Below, piece by piece: positions 55,574 through 64,000 of a stretch of DNA of 64,000 bases (positions are counted from its first letter, which is position 1; every line of letters starts with the position of its first letter). Source of the stretch: Elusimicrobiota bacterium (GTDB lineage Bacteria; Elusimicrobiota; Elusimicrobia; Elusimicrobiales; UBA9959); NCBI GenBank assembly GCA_003482905.1, contig DMXM01000018.1, positions 100,899 through 164,898 of the forward strand. Reading direction: 5' to 3'. Position numbers and translations under genes: made by a program. The notes below the pieces were generated by a model. That model was not told the DNA's origin. It saw only the letters and a list, made by a program, of their open reading frames with translations, and did not search any database.

Positions 55574-56884
55574 CTACCCCTCCATTCCTTTCTTGGCGTA
55601 TTTAGCGAGTAACCAGATATCGACTATTCCCAGCGCGGAGTAGAACAACGTAAACCCGATGAGGGACATCCAGACCTGGCCGGTGCTGACGGTTTTTGTG
55701 ACGCCCTCCGCCGTGCGCATCAGGCCGTAGACGGCCCAGGGCTGGCGGCCCATTTCGGTGACTATCCAGCCAAGCTGAATGGCTATATAGGGCAGCGGTA
55801 TCGAGAACAGCATTACCTTCAGGTAAAGCGGATATTCCTGCAGCAGGTCCTTATGCCAGAGCCAGACGCCGGCGCCCGATAAAAGAATAAAAAGCCCGCC
55901 CAGCGCCACCATCGTCCTGAAACTCAGGAAAACCGGCGGCACCGGCGGGCGGTCGGCGGGCAGAAAATCGTTAAGGCCTTTAACCTCGGCGGAGGGGGAA
56001 TGGAAAGCCAGCAGCGACAGCGCGTAGGGGATCTTCAGCGCCTCCACGGCGTTGCCCTCGCCGCTAAGCGACGGGATGGTGAGCAGGGCCATGGGCGCGG
56101 CGGTCCGCGTCTCCCAGACCGACTCCATGGCGGCGAACTTGGCCGGCTGGTTTTTGGCGGCGTTCACGCCGCTCAGGTCGCCCACGCCGGCCACCAGCAG
56201 GGAACTCGCCAGGGCGAAGACGGCCCCCGCGCCGAAAGACCTTTTAAACAGGTCCTCCTGGTTCCTGCGCAGCAGATGCCAGGCGGAAACCCCCATTACG
56301 AAGAAACCGGCGATTACCCAGCCCGCGAAGACGGTGTGGAAGAATTCCAGCCAGCCGTAGGGGTTCGTAATCAGGGCGGCGAAATCGACCATCTCGGCGC
56401 GGCCGTTGCGCAGCACGTAGCCGACGGGCCGCTGCATCCAGCCGTTGGCCAGCAGTATCCAGAGCGCGGACATATTGGTGGCGAAAGCCACTATCCACAT
56501 GGCCCCGGCGTGCGCTTTCCTGGACAGCCTTTCCCAGCCGAACACCCAGACCCCGATGAACGTGGACTCCATGAAGAACGCCACGGTGGCCTCTATGGCC
56601 AGCGGGGCGCCGAAGATATCCCCGACGTATTTGGAATACTCGGCCCAATTCATGCCGAACTGGAACTCCATGGTGAGGCCGGTGACCACGCCCAGCGCGA
56701 AATTTATAAGGAACAGCTTGCCCCAGAAGCGCGTAATGGAAAGCCACCTCTCGTCGCCGGTCCTGGCGTAGCGGGTCTCAAAAAAGGCCGTCAGCCAGCC
56801 GAGGCCAAGAGTGAGCGGCACGAAGATAAAATGGAACATCGCCGTCAGGGCGAACTGCAGCCTGCTCAATGCCAAAGTATCCAT
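55574..56884 (-). CDS. cydA: cytochrome bd oxidase subunit I
   Basis: ATG 56884 is preceded by GGGAG at 8 bases; an earlier in-frame start is rejected. 436 residues, nine membrane helices. MDTLALSRLQFALTAMFHFI carries the haem-ligand His of the N-terminus; GRQPWAVYGLMRT is the conserved late block. The quinol-binding Q-loop is short, as in non-enterobacterial CydA (E. coli CydA is about 522 residues). First gene of cydAB. Two TATAAT boxes lie at 56926-56942. Confidence 0.95.
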   Translation of the reverse strand: MDTLALSRLQFALTAMFHFIFVPLTLGLGWLTAFFETRYARTGDERWLSITRFWGKLFLINFALGVVTGLTMEFQFGMNWAEYSKYVGDIFGAPLAIEATVAFFMESTFIGVWVFGWERLSRKAHAGAMWIVAFATNMSALWILLANGWMQRPVGYVLRNGRAEMVDFAALITNPYGWLEFFHTVFAGWVIAGFFVMGVSAWHLLRRNQEDLFKRSFGAGAVFALASSLLVAGVGDLSGVNAAKNQPAKFAAMESVWETRTAAPMALLTIPSLSGEGNAVEALKIPYALSLLAFHSPSAEVKGLNDFLPADRPPVPPVFLSFRTMVALGGLFILLSGAGVWLWHKDLLQEYPLYLKVMLFSIPLPYIAIQLGWIVTEMGRQPWAVYGLMRTAEGVTKTVSTGQVWMSLIGFTLFYSALGIVDIWLLAKYAKKGMEG

Positions 56885-57040
56885 AGCGCCAGCTCCCTTT
56901 CCCACGCTGTTTAAGGTGAGAATAATTATAATAATTATACCGCGCCGCTGGAAACGCCTAAATCATAAAAACCGCAAAAGGTCCAAAACCCTTGTGCCGC
57001 ATAGATCATTTTTGTAAACTTTTAACAGGTTAGGGGGAAT

Positions 57041-58663
57041 GTGACCAAGCACGAAAAATACGTCGTCCCTGTCGTTTTCTTGATTTTCGCCGCGACGCTC
57101 GCGCCGTGGGCTTTCGATTTTCCGCTCAACGACGACTGGGCCTACGCCCTGGCCGCCCGCACCCTGGCCCAAACCGGCCGCCTGACCCTGTGCGACTGGG
57201 GCTCCTCCACGCAGATCTTCCACATAATAGCCGGAGCGCTTTGCTCCAAACTTTTCGGCTTCAACTTCGCCGCGCTGCGCGTGGCCAACCTGCTCATAGC
57301 CGCCGGCGCGCTCTTCATGTTCGTCAGGCTGCTGGAGGAGTTCGAGATCGGGCCGACGGAGAAGATAGTCGCAGGGCTGACCCTGGCCTTCAGCCCGCTT
57401 TACCTGGTACTGGCCAACTCCTTCATGACCGACATCCATTATTTTTTCTGGATGACGGGCGCCGTTTATTTCTACGTCCGGAACATTAAAGACCCCGGGG
57501 ACCGGGCCTCCCTGTTGCTGGCGGGAGCTTGCGCCGCCGCCGCCTACCTGACCCGCCAGCTGGCCGTGGCCCTGCCGGCGGCTTTCACGGTGGCGCTGCT
57601 GCTCCAGGGCCGCCTTAAATGGCGGAGCTTCGCGGCCGTCTGGGCGCTGCCCGGCGCGGCCATGCTCGGCTACGCGCTGTGGTTCACAATGATGCACGGC
57701 CCCACCTGGGCCTCGGAGAATTATGTGGCGGCGGCCACGCTGGCCCATGTCTCAAAACCCCTGAGCTTTATAAACGACTCGCTTTACCGCCTTTTCGCCT
57801 CTATGGTGGAGACGGGCCTGATGCTGCTGCCGCTGGCGGCCGGCTACGTGTTCAGTTTTAAACAATTTTCCGCCCGCAACGCCCTGCGCTGCCGCGTCAG
57901 TTCCGCCGGGGCCTGCCTGACCCTGGCGGTGATCGCCGCCTTCGCGTTGTTCAACGGCCCGCTGCCGTACCTTGAAAACACGCTGGCCCATTCCGGTATA
58001 GGCGTGCTGACGCTGGGCGGCGGCGTCCTCAAGCCCTCGGGGCCGTTCGCCAGCCCCCTGTTCTGGACCCTGGCCACGGTCATTTCCGTAGCCGCCGCCG
58101 TTCTCCTGATGTGCGCCTCTAGCCTGGCGCTGCGGGCCGGCGACCCGGCCCTGCGCTTCGTCTTCCTCGCTTTTACCGCGCAGCTGGCGGTCTCGCTCAT
58201 CGGCGCTAAATATTTCGACCGGTACCTGCTCGCCACCCTGCTGCCCTGGTTCGCCGTGGCGGCGGTTTTCGCGGCCAGGGGAGTGAGGTTTTCAAAACCG
58301 GCGGCCGGTCTGGCCCTGGTCTTCTGCGCCCTGCTGGGTTGGGCCGGCATGAAGGATTACCTGGCCTGGAACCGCGCTAAATGGGAACTGGCGGCGAAAC
58401 CGCGCGAGGGGGTTTCCCCGGACCAGATCATAAACGGCTTCGACTACGACGCCTGGCTGAGCTATGAAAAGAACATGGCCTACCTTAAAACCATGAAGCC
58501 CCTCAGCATGATAGGGGAATGGGAGTGGCAGAAAGTGACCGACTACAAGGCCGTAATAGGCTTTAAACCGGACCCCAGGTTCAAAGTGCTGGACCGGGTG
58601 GAATACTCAACGCCCTTTTCATCCAGGAAAGGCGTCCTGTACCTGATGACCCTCAAAAATTAA
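57041..58663 (+). CDS. GT39/ArnT-like membrane glycosyltransferase
   Basis: GTG 57041 follows GGGGGAA. 540 residues with about 11-12 membrane segments. FDFPLNDDWAYALAARTLAQ in the first external loop carries the Asp-Asp pair of the PMT/ArnT superfamily; FMTDIHYFFWMTGAVY is also typical. These enzymes move a sugar from a lipid carrier to a protein or lipid A. Acceptor unknown; a lipid or surface-protein target would fit the flippase and barrel proteins here. It is divergent from cydA. Confidence 0.82.
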   Translation: MTKHEKYVVPVVFLIFAATLAPWAFDFPLNDDWAYALAARTLAQTGRLTLCDWGSSTQIFHIIAGALCSKLFGFNFAALRVANLLIAAGALFMFVRLLEEFEIGPTEKIVAGLTLAFSPLYLVLANSFMTDIHYFFWMTGAVYFYVRNIKDPGDRASLLLAGACAAAAYLTRQLAVALPAAFTVALLLQGRLKWRSFAAVWALPGAAMLGYALWFTMMHGPTWASENYVAAATLAHVSKPLSFINDSLYRLFASMVETGLMLLPLAAGYVFSFKQFSARNALRCRVSSAGACLTLAVIAAFALFNGPLPYLENTLAHSGIGVLTLGGGVLKPSGPFASPLFWTLATVISVAAAVLLMCASSLALRAGDPALRFVFLAFTAQLAVSLIGAKYFDRYLLATLLPWFAVAAVFAARGVRFSKPAAGLALVFCALLGWAGMKDYLAWNRAKWELAAKPREGVSPDQIINGFDYDAWLSYEKNMAYLKTMKPLSMIGEWEWQKVTDYKAVIGFKPDPRFKVLDRVEYSTPFSSRKGVLYLMTLKN

Positions 58664-58886
58664 GCCAGCGGCTAAATATTGCCGGGAGCCCTGTCTCTCC
58701 ACAGGCTATTGCCGCCTTTTTGGCTGTTTTTAATTGCCAGCCGGCTCCAGTTTTTAATAATATATACCTTATGACATCCTTAAACGGCACCTTTTGACCC
58801 CGTTTACCCATAACAATTTTAAAAACCAGGGACCCCCTTTGACGGGGCGGGATAGATAATATAGCCAAAAAGAGGCGCAACAGATT

Positions 58887-61800
58887 ATGAACAATGAAAA
58901 AATAGCGATAGTCGGTCTCGGCATAATAGCCCCCAAAGCCCTAAACAAGGAGGCTTTCTGGCAGAACGTGATTGACGGCCGCAACTGCATAGGCGAAGTG
59001 CCCGCGGACCGCTGGGACTGGAAGCTCTATTTTTCGGAAGACCACAAAGCCGCGGACAAGACCTATTCCAAGATAGGCGGCTTCATAGAAGGCTTCAAAT
59101 TCGATTCCATCAGGTACAAGATACCGCCCCAGAGCGCCGCGCAGATCTCGCGCCTGCAGCAGATGACCCTGGAAGCCGTGCGCATGGCCCTGGAAGACTC
59201 CGGCTACGACAAGAAACCCTTCGACCCCAAGATGGTGGCCGCCGTTATGGGCAACGCCATGGGCGCTATGCGCAAGGAAATGACCGACCTGCGCGTCTAC
59301 AAGTTCTACAACGAGGATCTCCTCAGGAAAACCTCCGCCTTCGCCTCGCTGCCGCGCGAGAAACAGGAAGAGATGATAAGGGAGTTCGAAGCCGGCATAG
59401 ACAACGGCATCATCAAGATCACCGAAGACACCATGCCCGGCGAACTGTCCAACGTGACCGCCGGCCGCATAGCCAACGTTTTTAATTTCAACGGCCCCAA
59501 CATGACCATGGACGCGGCCTGCGCCTCCTCCATGGCGGCGCTGGATTACGCCGTGCTGGGCCTGCGGGCCGGCAAGTTCGACATGGCGGTGGCGGGGGGA
59601 GCCGACGAGATGATGAGCCCCCCGGCCTTCGTTAAATTCTGCAAGATAGGCGCGCTGTCGGCCGAAGGGTCCTATTCCTTCGACGAGCGGGCCAACGGCT
59701 TCGTCATGGCCGAGGCCGTCTCCGTCTACGTGCTTAAGCGCCTCTCCGACGCGGTCAGGGACGGCGACAAGATTTACGCTTTGATAAACTCCGTGGGCGC
59801 CTCCTCGGACGGCAAAGGCAAGGGCATAACCGCCCCCAACCCCAAGGGCCAGAAGATAGCCATAGAGAACGCCTTCGCCGGGGTGGATTACTCCCCGGCG
59901 GACGTGGATTTTGTGGAAGCCCACGGCACGGCCACCAAGGTGGGCGACGCCGCCGAAGTGCAGGTGCTGCAGGAAGTGTTCGGCCCGCACATGGGCCACG
60001 GCAAAAAACTGGGCCTTACCTCGGTAAAATCCCAGATAGGCCATTCCAAAGCCGCCGCCGGCGCGGTCAGCATAGCCAAAACCGCCCTGGCCCTCTACAA
60101 CAAGACCCTGCCCACGTCGATAAATTATGTGAGGCCCAACCCAGGCATAGACCTTAACCTGTTCCGCGTTATAGACAAGGCCGAGCCCTGGAAGAAGGAC
60201 GGCATACGCCGCGCCAATGTCTCGTCGTTCGGCTTCGGCGGCACCAACTTCCACGTGACCATGGAAGAGTACACCGGCCCGAGCCACCAGCGCAACGCCA
60301 AAGCCTCTACCGAAGCGCTCCCCAGCGCGCAGGCGGAAGTTGTGGAAAACCCCAAAGCCGCTTTCTCCGCCATACAGGGCGAAGCCGTCACCTTCACCGG
60401 GGCGACCCCCGCCGACGTAATAGCGCAGGCCAAAGCCGCCGTAGACCAGACCATTTCGAAGTGGCCGGAAACCTACCCCCTGGCCGCCTTCGCCCAGCCC
60501 ACCCAGACAAAGGCCAAGGCCGCCTGGGGTGTATCCATAGTGGCCAAGTCCCCGAAGGATTTAACGGAGAAAGTCGCTTTCCTGGCGGCTAACGCCAAGG
60601 ACGAGACCTGGACCGCGCCGCCGCTCAATTTCAAACTGAAAGGCGTCTACACCTTTAAGACCGGCAAGAATAACGCCAAGGTCGGGCTGCTGTTCCCCGG
60701 CCAGGGCTCGCAGTACGTGGATATGATGAGGGACCTGGCGGCCAAGTACGACGTGGTGCAGAAGACTTTCGACGAGGCCGACGTCATACTGGAAAAAATG
60801 ATAGGGGTGCGCCTGACCGACGCCATCTGGAGCAAGCCCGGCGAGGGCAAGGAAGAACTGGCCAAACGCGAAGCGGCCATAAAACAGACCCAGCTGACCC
60901 AGCCGGCCATGATGACCGCCGACATTGCCATGTACCGCCTGTTCAGGGAATTCGGCATACAGCCCGACATGGCCATAGGCCACTCCCTGGGCGAGTACGC
61001 CGCCGCCACCGCCGCCGGCATATTCACTTTCGAGAACGGCCTGCGCGCCGTGACCAGCCGCGCCAAGGAAATGTCCGCCGTGAAGGTTTCCGACCCCGGC
61101 AAGATGGCCTCCATAGCCTGGGGCTGCGACAGGGTGCAGGAGCAGCTTAATAAGATAAAAGGCTACGTGATCTGCGCCAATAAGAACTGCCCGCTGCAGA
61201 CCGTGATAGCCGGCGAGGCCAAGGCCGTGGAGCAGGCCCTGGAGATATTCAAGGGCCTGGGCGTGGAAGCGGGGGAGATCCCCGTGTCGCACGCCTTCCA
61301 TTCCGAAATAGTGGCCCCCGCCATGGGCCCCTACCGGAACTTTCTGCAGAACATCCCTATCAAGCCCGCCGACATGAAGATCCTTTCCAACGTCACCGCG
61401 GACTTCTTCCCCACGGATCCGCAGGGCATCTATGACATGCTGATCAAGCAGATGACCAGCCCCGTAGAATTCATCAGGCAGCTGGAGCGCATGTACGCCG
61501 AGGGCGTACGCACCTTCATAGAGTGCGGCCCCAAGCGCGTGCTCAGCGCTTTCGCCACCTCAACGCTTAAGGACAAGACGGACATTACCGTGCTGGCCTC
61601 CAACCACCCCAAGCGGGGCGGCATCACAGAATTCAACGACCTGCTCGCCAACATGACGGCGCTGGGCATACCCGTGAAGTGGGAAGGGAAGCTGCCGCAG
61701 AACGGCGGGAAGTTCTTTAATCCCTACTATCAGAATTGGGCGCTGAAGACGGCTTCCCCGGTTCAGACAGGCTCCTCCGCTCCGGCCGCGCTGTCCGCTG

Positions 61801-64000
61801 ACAAAGCCTCCTTCGCCGAGAAATTCGGCTTCAACTTCAACCCCATAGCGGTATCCGGCATAGCGGGCGGCACGCCCGGCACCTGGGACAAGCTGTTCCG
61901 CGAGCACAACCTGGACGAGATACTCGCCGGCAAGAACATGATAGAGCCCATCCCCGCCGCCTGGCGCGCCGCGCAGATCAACAAGAACATCATCCGCGTG
62001 GTGAAGTCCCCTACCGGCAACCACAGCATAGAGGCCATAGACTCGGTGGACCAGGCCATAAAACTGTCCGCCCGCCGCGGCCAGCTGGACATCGAGGCCG
62101 AGTTCGGCCTGCCCCACACCGTGGCCAAAGCCCTGGACTCGACGTTCAAAATGGCCATAGGCGCCGGAGTCCTGGCGCTGAAGGACGCCGGCCTGCCGCT
62201 GATCCATTATTACAAGAAGACCACCACCGGCAGCTATCTGCCCGAAAAATGGGCCCTGCCCGAGCCCGTAGCCTCCGAAACAGGCGTTATTTTCGCATCG
62301 GCTTTCCCCGTCACCGAGTCGCTGATAAAGGAAGTTACCCATTACTTCAACCATAAATACGCCGGCCGCACCGCCGAGCAGCTGTGGGAGGTCTACCACA
62401 AGATAGTGGACAAGCTGCCCACCGAGGCCGACAAGGCCGGCCTGCGCGCCTGGCTGCAGAAGGAATTCTCCGGCTACCAGCCCGGGGCCAATAAGGACCC
62501 CTACACCTTCAGCCAGAACTTCCTGCTGAAAGTCATCCCGATAGCGGATTCCCAGTTCGCCCAGTGGGTGGGCGCCAAGGGGCCCAGCATCCACATGAGC
62601 GCGGCCTGCGCCTCCACCACCCAGTCCGTGCACGTGGCCGAATCCTGGATACGCGCCGGCAAGTGCAAGCGCGTTGTGATCATAGCCGCCGACGACATCA
62701 CCAGCGAGACCATACAGGAATGGACCATGCCCGGCTTCCTCGCAAGCGGCACGGCCACCACCAAGGAGAACGTTTCAGAAGCTGCCCTGCCCTTCGACCG
62801 CCGCCGCCACGGGCTTATAGTGGGCGCCGGCGCGGTAGGCATGGTTATAGAGGACGAGACCCTGACCCGCAACCGCGGCATGAAGCCTCTCGCCCGCCTG
62901 CTGCTTACCGAATGCGCCAACTCGGCCTTCCATGCCACCCGCCTGGATACCGACCACGTAGCCTCCGTAATGGAGAAGTTCGTGGCCAAGGTAGAGCATA
63001 TCTACGGCCTGAAGAAAGAAGAGATGGCGCCATACACCATGTTCATGTCGCACGAAACCTACACCCCGGCCCGCGGCGGCAGCGCCTCGGCCGAAGTGAA
63101 AGCCCTGAAAAAAGCCTTCGGCGCCAGCGTTGAAAAAGTGGTGGTCACCAACGTGAAGGGCTTTACCGGCCACACCATGGGCGCTTCGCTGGAGGACGTT
63201 ATCGCCATACGCGCGATGAACACCGGCATCATCCCGCCTATCGCCAACTACAAGGAAGCCGATCCCGAACTGGCTGGCATCAATCTTTCCAAGGGCGGCC
63301 ATTACGACCTGAAGTACGCCCTGCGCTTCGCGGCGGGCTTCGGCTCGCACATGGCCATGTCCATGACCGAACGCGTCTGGAAAGCGGGGGAAAGCCGCTA
63401 CGAGGACCAGGCCCGGTACAACAGCTGGGTAAAAGAGGTCTCCGGCGACCCGACGGCGGAACTGGAAGTGGTGTTCAACACGTTGCGGGTAAAAGACAAG
63501 ATGACCGCCGGCGCAAGGACCCCGGCCCCGGCAAAAGAACCGGTCAGCGTCGCCGCGGCCCCGGCACCTAAACCGGCGCCCGCCGCATATGCCGCGCCCG
63601 CCCGCGCGGCCGTGCCGGCCCCGGTACACAAACCCGCGCCCGCAGGCATCAGCCAGGATGCGGTTCAGCAGGAGATCCTGCGGATGATCACCGACAAGAC
63701 CGGCTACCCGAAGGACATGCTGGAACTGGACCTGGACATGGAGGCCGACCTGGGCATAGACACCGTAAAGCAGGCCGAGCTCTTCGCAGCCATGCGCGAA
63801 CATTACAATATCCCGCGCAAGGAAAACCTGTCGCTCAAAGATTACCCGTCCATCCGCCATTGCATAAAGTACGTGATGGAGGAAACCGGAGGTTCAACCT
63901 CCAACGGAGGTTCAACCTCCGAAACCCACGCCCAGCCAGCGCCCAAGGTTGAGGCCGCGCCGGTTCAGCACGCTCCGGCCGCCGCCACGCCCGTCCACCA
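58887..64000 (+). CDS. PfaA-like type I polyketide/fatty-acid synthase (3' end outside window)
   Basis: ATG 58887 starts IAIVGLGIIAPKA. The visible 1,704 residues run KS-AT-KS-ACP. First KS: active Cys C212 in DAACASS, His in VEAHGTATKVGD and in IGHSKAAAG. AT about 600-930: LLFPGQGSQY, nucleophile S700 in GHSLGEY, PVSHAFHS. Second KS-like domain about 980-1510: C1241 in SAACASTT, His in MSHETYTP and FTGHTMGAS. After a Pro/Ala linker, one ACP at about 1590-1670 with EADLGIDTVKQAE. Layout and KS type match PUFA or secondary-lipid synthases (PfaA/HglE-like). The ACP has Thr (T1626) where phosphopantetheine attaches to Ser. The frame is open at the window edge, so more domains (KR, DH) probably follow. 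Confidence 0.85.
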   Translation, partial: MNNEKIAIVGLGIIAPKALNKEAFWQNVIDGRNCIGEVPADRWDWKLYFSEDHKAADKTYSKIGGFIEGFKFDSIRYKIPPQSAAQISRLQQMTLEAVRMALEDSGYDKKPFDPKMVAAVMGNAMGAMRKEMTDLRVYKFYNEDLLRKTSAFASLPREKQEEMIREFEAGIDNGIIKITEDTMPGELSNVTAGRIANVFNFNGPNMTMDAACASSMAALDYAVLGLRAGKFDMAVAGGADEMMSPPAFVKFCKIGALSAEGSYSFDERANGFVMAEAVSVYVLKRLSDAVRDGDKIYALINSVGASSDGKGKGITAPNPKGQKIAIENAFAGVDYSPADVDFVEAHGTATKVGDAAEVQVLQEVFGPHMGHGKKLGLTSVKSQIGHSKAAAGAVSIAKTALALYNKTLPTSINYVRPNPGIDLNLFRVIDKAEPWKKDGIRRANVSSFGFGGTNFHVTMEEYTGPSHQRNAKASTEALPSAQAEVVENPKAAFSAIQGEAVTFTGATPADVIAQAKAAVDQTISKWPETYPLAAFAQPTQTKAKAAWGVSIVAKSPKDLTEKVAFLAANAKDETWTAPPLNFKLKGVYTFKTGKNNAKVGLLFPGQGSQYVDMMRDLAAKYDVVQKTFDEADVILEKMIGVRLTDAIWSKPGEGKEELAKREAAIKQTQLTQPAMMTADIAMYRLFREFGIQPDMAIGHSLGEYAAATAAGIFTFENGLRAVTSRAKEMSAVKVSDPGKMASIAWGCDRVQEQLNKIKGYVICANKNCPLQTVIAGEAKAVEQALEIFKGLGVEAGEIPVSHAFHSEIVAPAMGPYRNFLQNIPIKPADMKILSNVTADFFPTDPQGIYDMLIKQMTSPVEFIRQLERMYAEGVRTFIECGPKRVLSAFATSTLKDKTDITVLASNHPKRGGITEFNDLLANMTALGIPVKWEGKLPQNGGKFFNPYYQNWALKTASPVQTGSSAPAALSADKASFAEKFGFNFNPIAVSGIAGGTPGTWDKLFREHNLDEILAGKNMIEPIPAAWRAAQINKNIIRVVKSPTGNHSIEAIDSVDQAIKLSARRGQLDIEAEFGLPHTVAKALDSTFKMAIGAGVLALKDAGLPLIHYYKKTTTGSYLPEKWALPEPVASETGVIFASAFPVTESLIKEVTHYFNHKYAGRTAEQLWEVYHKIVDKLPTEADKAGLRAWLQKEFSGYQPGANKDPYTFSQNFLLKVIPIADSQFAQWVGAKGPSIHMSAACASTTQSVHVAESWIRAGKCKRVVIIAADDITSETIQEWTMPGFLASGTATTKENVSEAALPFDRRRHGLIVGAGAVGMVIEDETLTRNRGMKPLARLLLTECANSAFHATRLDTDHVASVMEKFVAKVEHIYGLKKEEMAPYTMFMSHETYTPARGGSASAEVKALKKAFGASVEKVVVTNVKGFTGHTMGASLEDVIAIRAMNTGIIPPIANYKEADPELAGINLSKGGHYDLKYALRFAAGFGSHMAMSMTERVWKAGESRYEDQARYNSWVKEVSGDPTAELEVVFNTLRVKDKMTAGARTPAPAKEPVSVAAAPAPKPAPAAYAAPARAAVPAPVHKPAPAGISQDAVQQEILRMITDKTGYPKDMLELDLDMEADLGIDTVKQAELFAAMREHYNIPRKENLSLKDYPSIRHCIKYVMEETGGSTSNGGSTSETHAQPAPKVEAAPVQHAPAAATPVH
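63888..63920 (+). repeat. tandem palindrome inside the synthase linker
   Basis: GGAGGTTCAACCTCC (63888-63902) is repeated at 63906-63920 with an 18-base period, in frame, encoding GGSTSN and GGSTSE. Each unit is a perfect 7-bp inverted repeat about a C. It may be a slippage-expanded linker. Confidence 0.75.

Noticed and set aside
58941..60287. Long minus-strand open frame (448 codons)
   Set aside because: Antisense to the synthase KS domain, which has all KS motifs in the plus frame. It is a GC-bias shadow frame.
61560..62633. 357-codon minus-strand frame
   Set aside because: Shadow of the second KS region of the synthase; low-complexity Gly/Val translation.
1..64000. CRISPR array
   Set aside because: No series of regularly spaced 24-40-base repeats was seen in any intergenic region.

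Overview
This 64 kb window looks like the chromosome of a free-living, Gram-negative-type bacterium. The genes are GC-rich but use the isoleucine codon ATA very often. Several envelope proteins have PorV/TraF-like barrels, and there are lipoproteins, a Wzx-like flippase, a cytochrome bd oxidase and a large PfaA-like polyketide/fatty-acid synthase. The mix recalls Elusimicrobiota, but that is an inference from style and gene content; the window contains no rRNA or other decisive marker.

Layout. 1-10 kb: 3' end of cysS, a truncated copy of an ABC exporter tail, an AT-richer island (permease, GNAT-methyltransferase fusion, 7TM hybrid histidine kinase), the last codons of a lost helicase, then a complete heterodimeric ABC exporter. 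The exporter tail is present twice as a 699-bp direct repeat that brackets the island. 10-19 kb: accessory zone with a Doc/AbrB toxin-antitoxin pair, tRNA-Arg, a two-gene small-protein operon, an unrecognised secreted operon with a metalloprotease-like protein, a MEMO1-AMMECR1 fusion, tRNA-His, a frameshifted TPR gene and a HEPN/MNT pair. 19-28 kb: surE and an overlapping maintenance operon (metallopeptidase, CoA-binding protein, pcm, hydrolase), a TraF-like porin behind a CRP-type palindrome, a structured repeat and an ABC-2 exporter. 28-38 kb: BrnT/BrnA pair, XRE regulator, two lipoproteins (DUF4384 and LPP20 types), a repeat-rich secreted protein and a 1,020-residue barrel-caspase fusion, then a flippase and an FNR-like regulator.

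38-50 kb is a housekeeping block, mostly on the minus strand: def-fmt-PASTA-rpe-response regulator, then rpsP-khpA-trmD-rplS-rnhB-yraN followed by nucleoside-salvage genes (purine and pyrimidine nucleoside phosphorylases, upp). rimM is missing from its usual place. 50-58 kb holds a BadF-type ATPase, envelope proteins, an MBL-fold hydrolase, cydAB and a GT39-like glycosyltransferase. From 58.9 kb to the window edge runs a KS-AT-KS-ACP synthase whose ACP has Thr where the pantetheinylated Ser is expected.

The observations I rate highest are: a two-copy structured repeat (26085-26234 and 55442-55572) with compensatory stem changes; an outer-membrane-barrel/CARDB-like/caspase fusion beside a DUF4384 lipoprotein; a recurring arrangement in which a -10 hexamer lies 6-7 nt before the ATG, implying leaderless mRNAs; the 699-bp duplication around the signalling island; and a one-base frameshift in a TPR gene. 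All calls come from reading the sequence; no database search was run.
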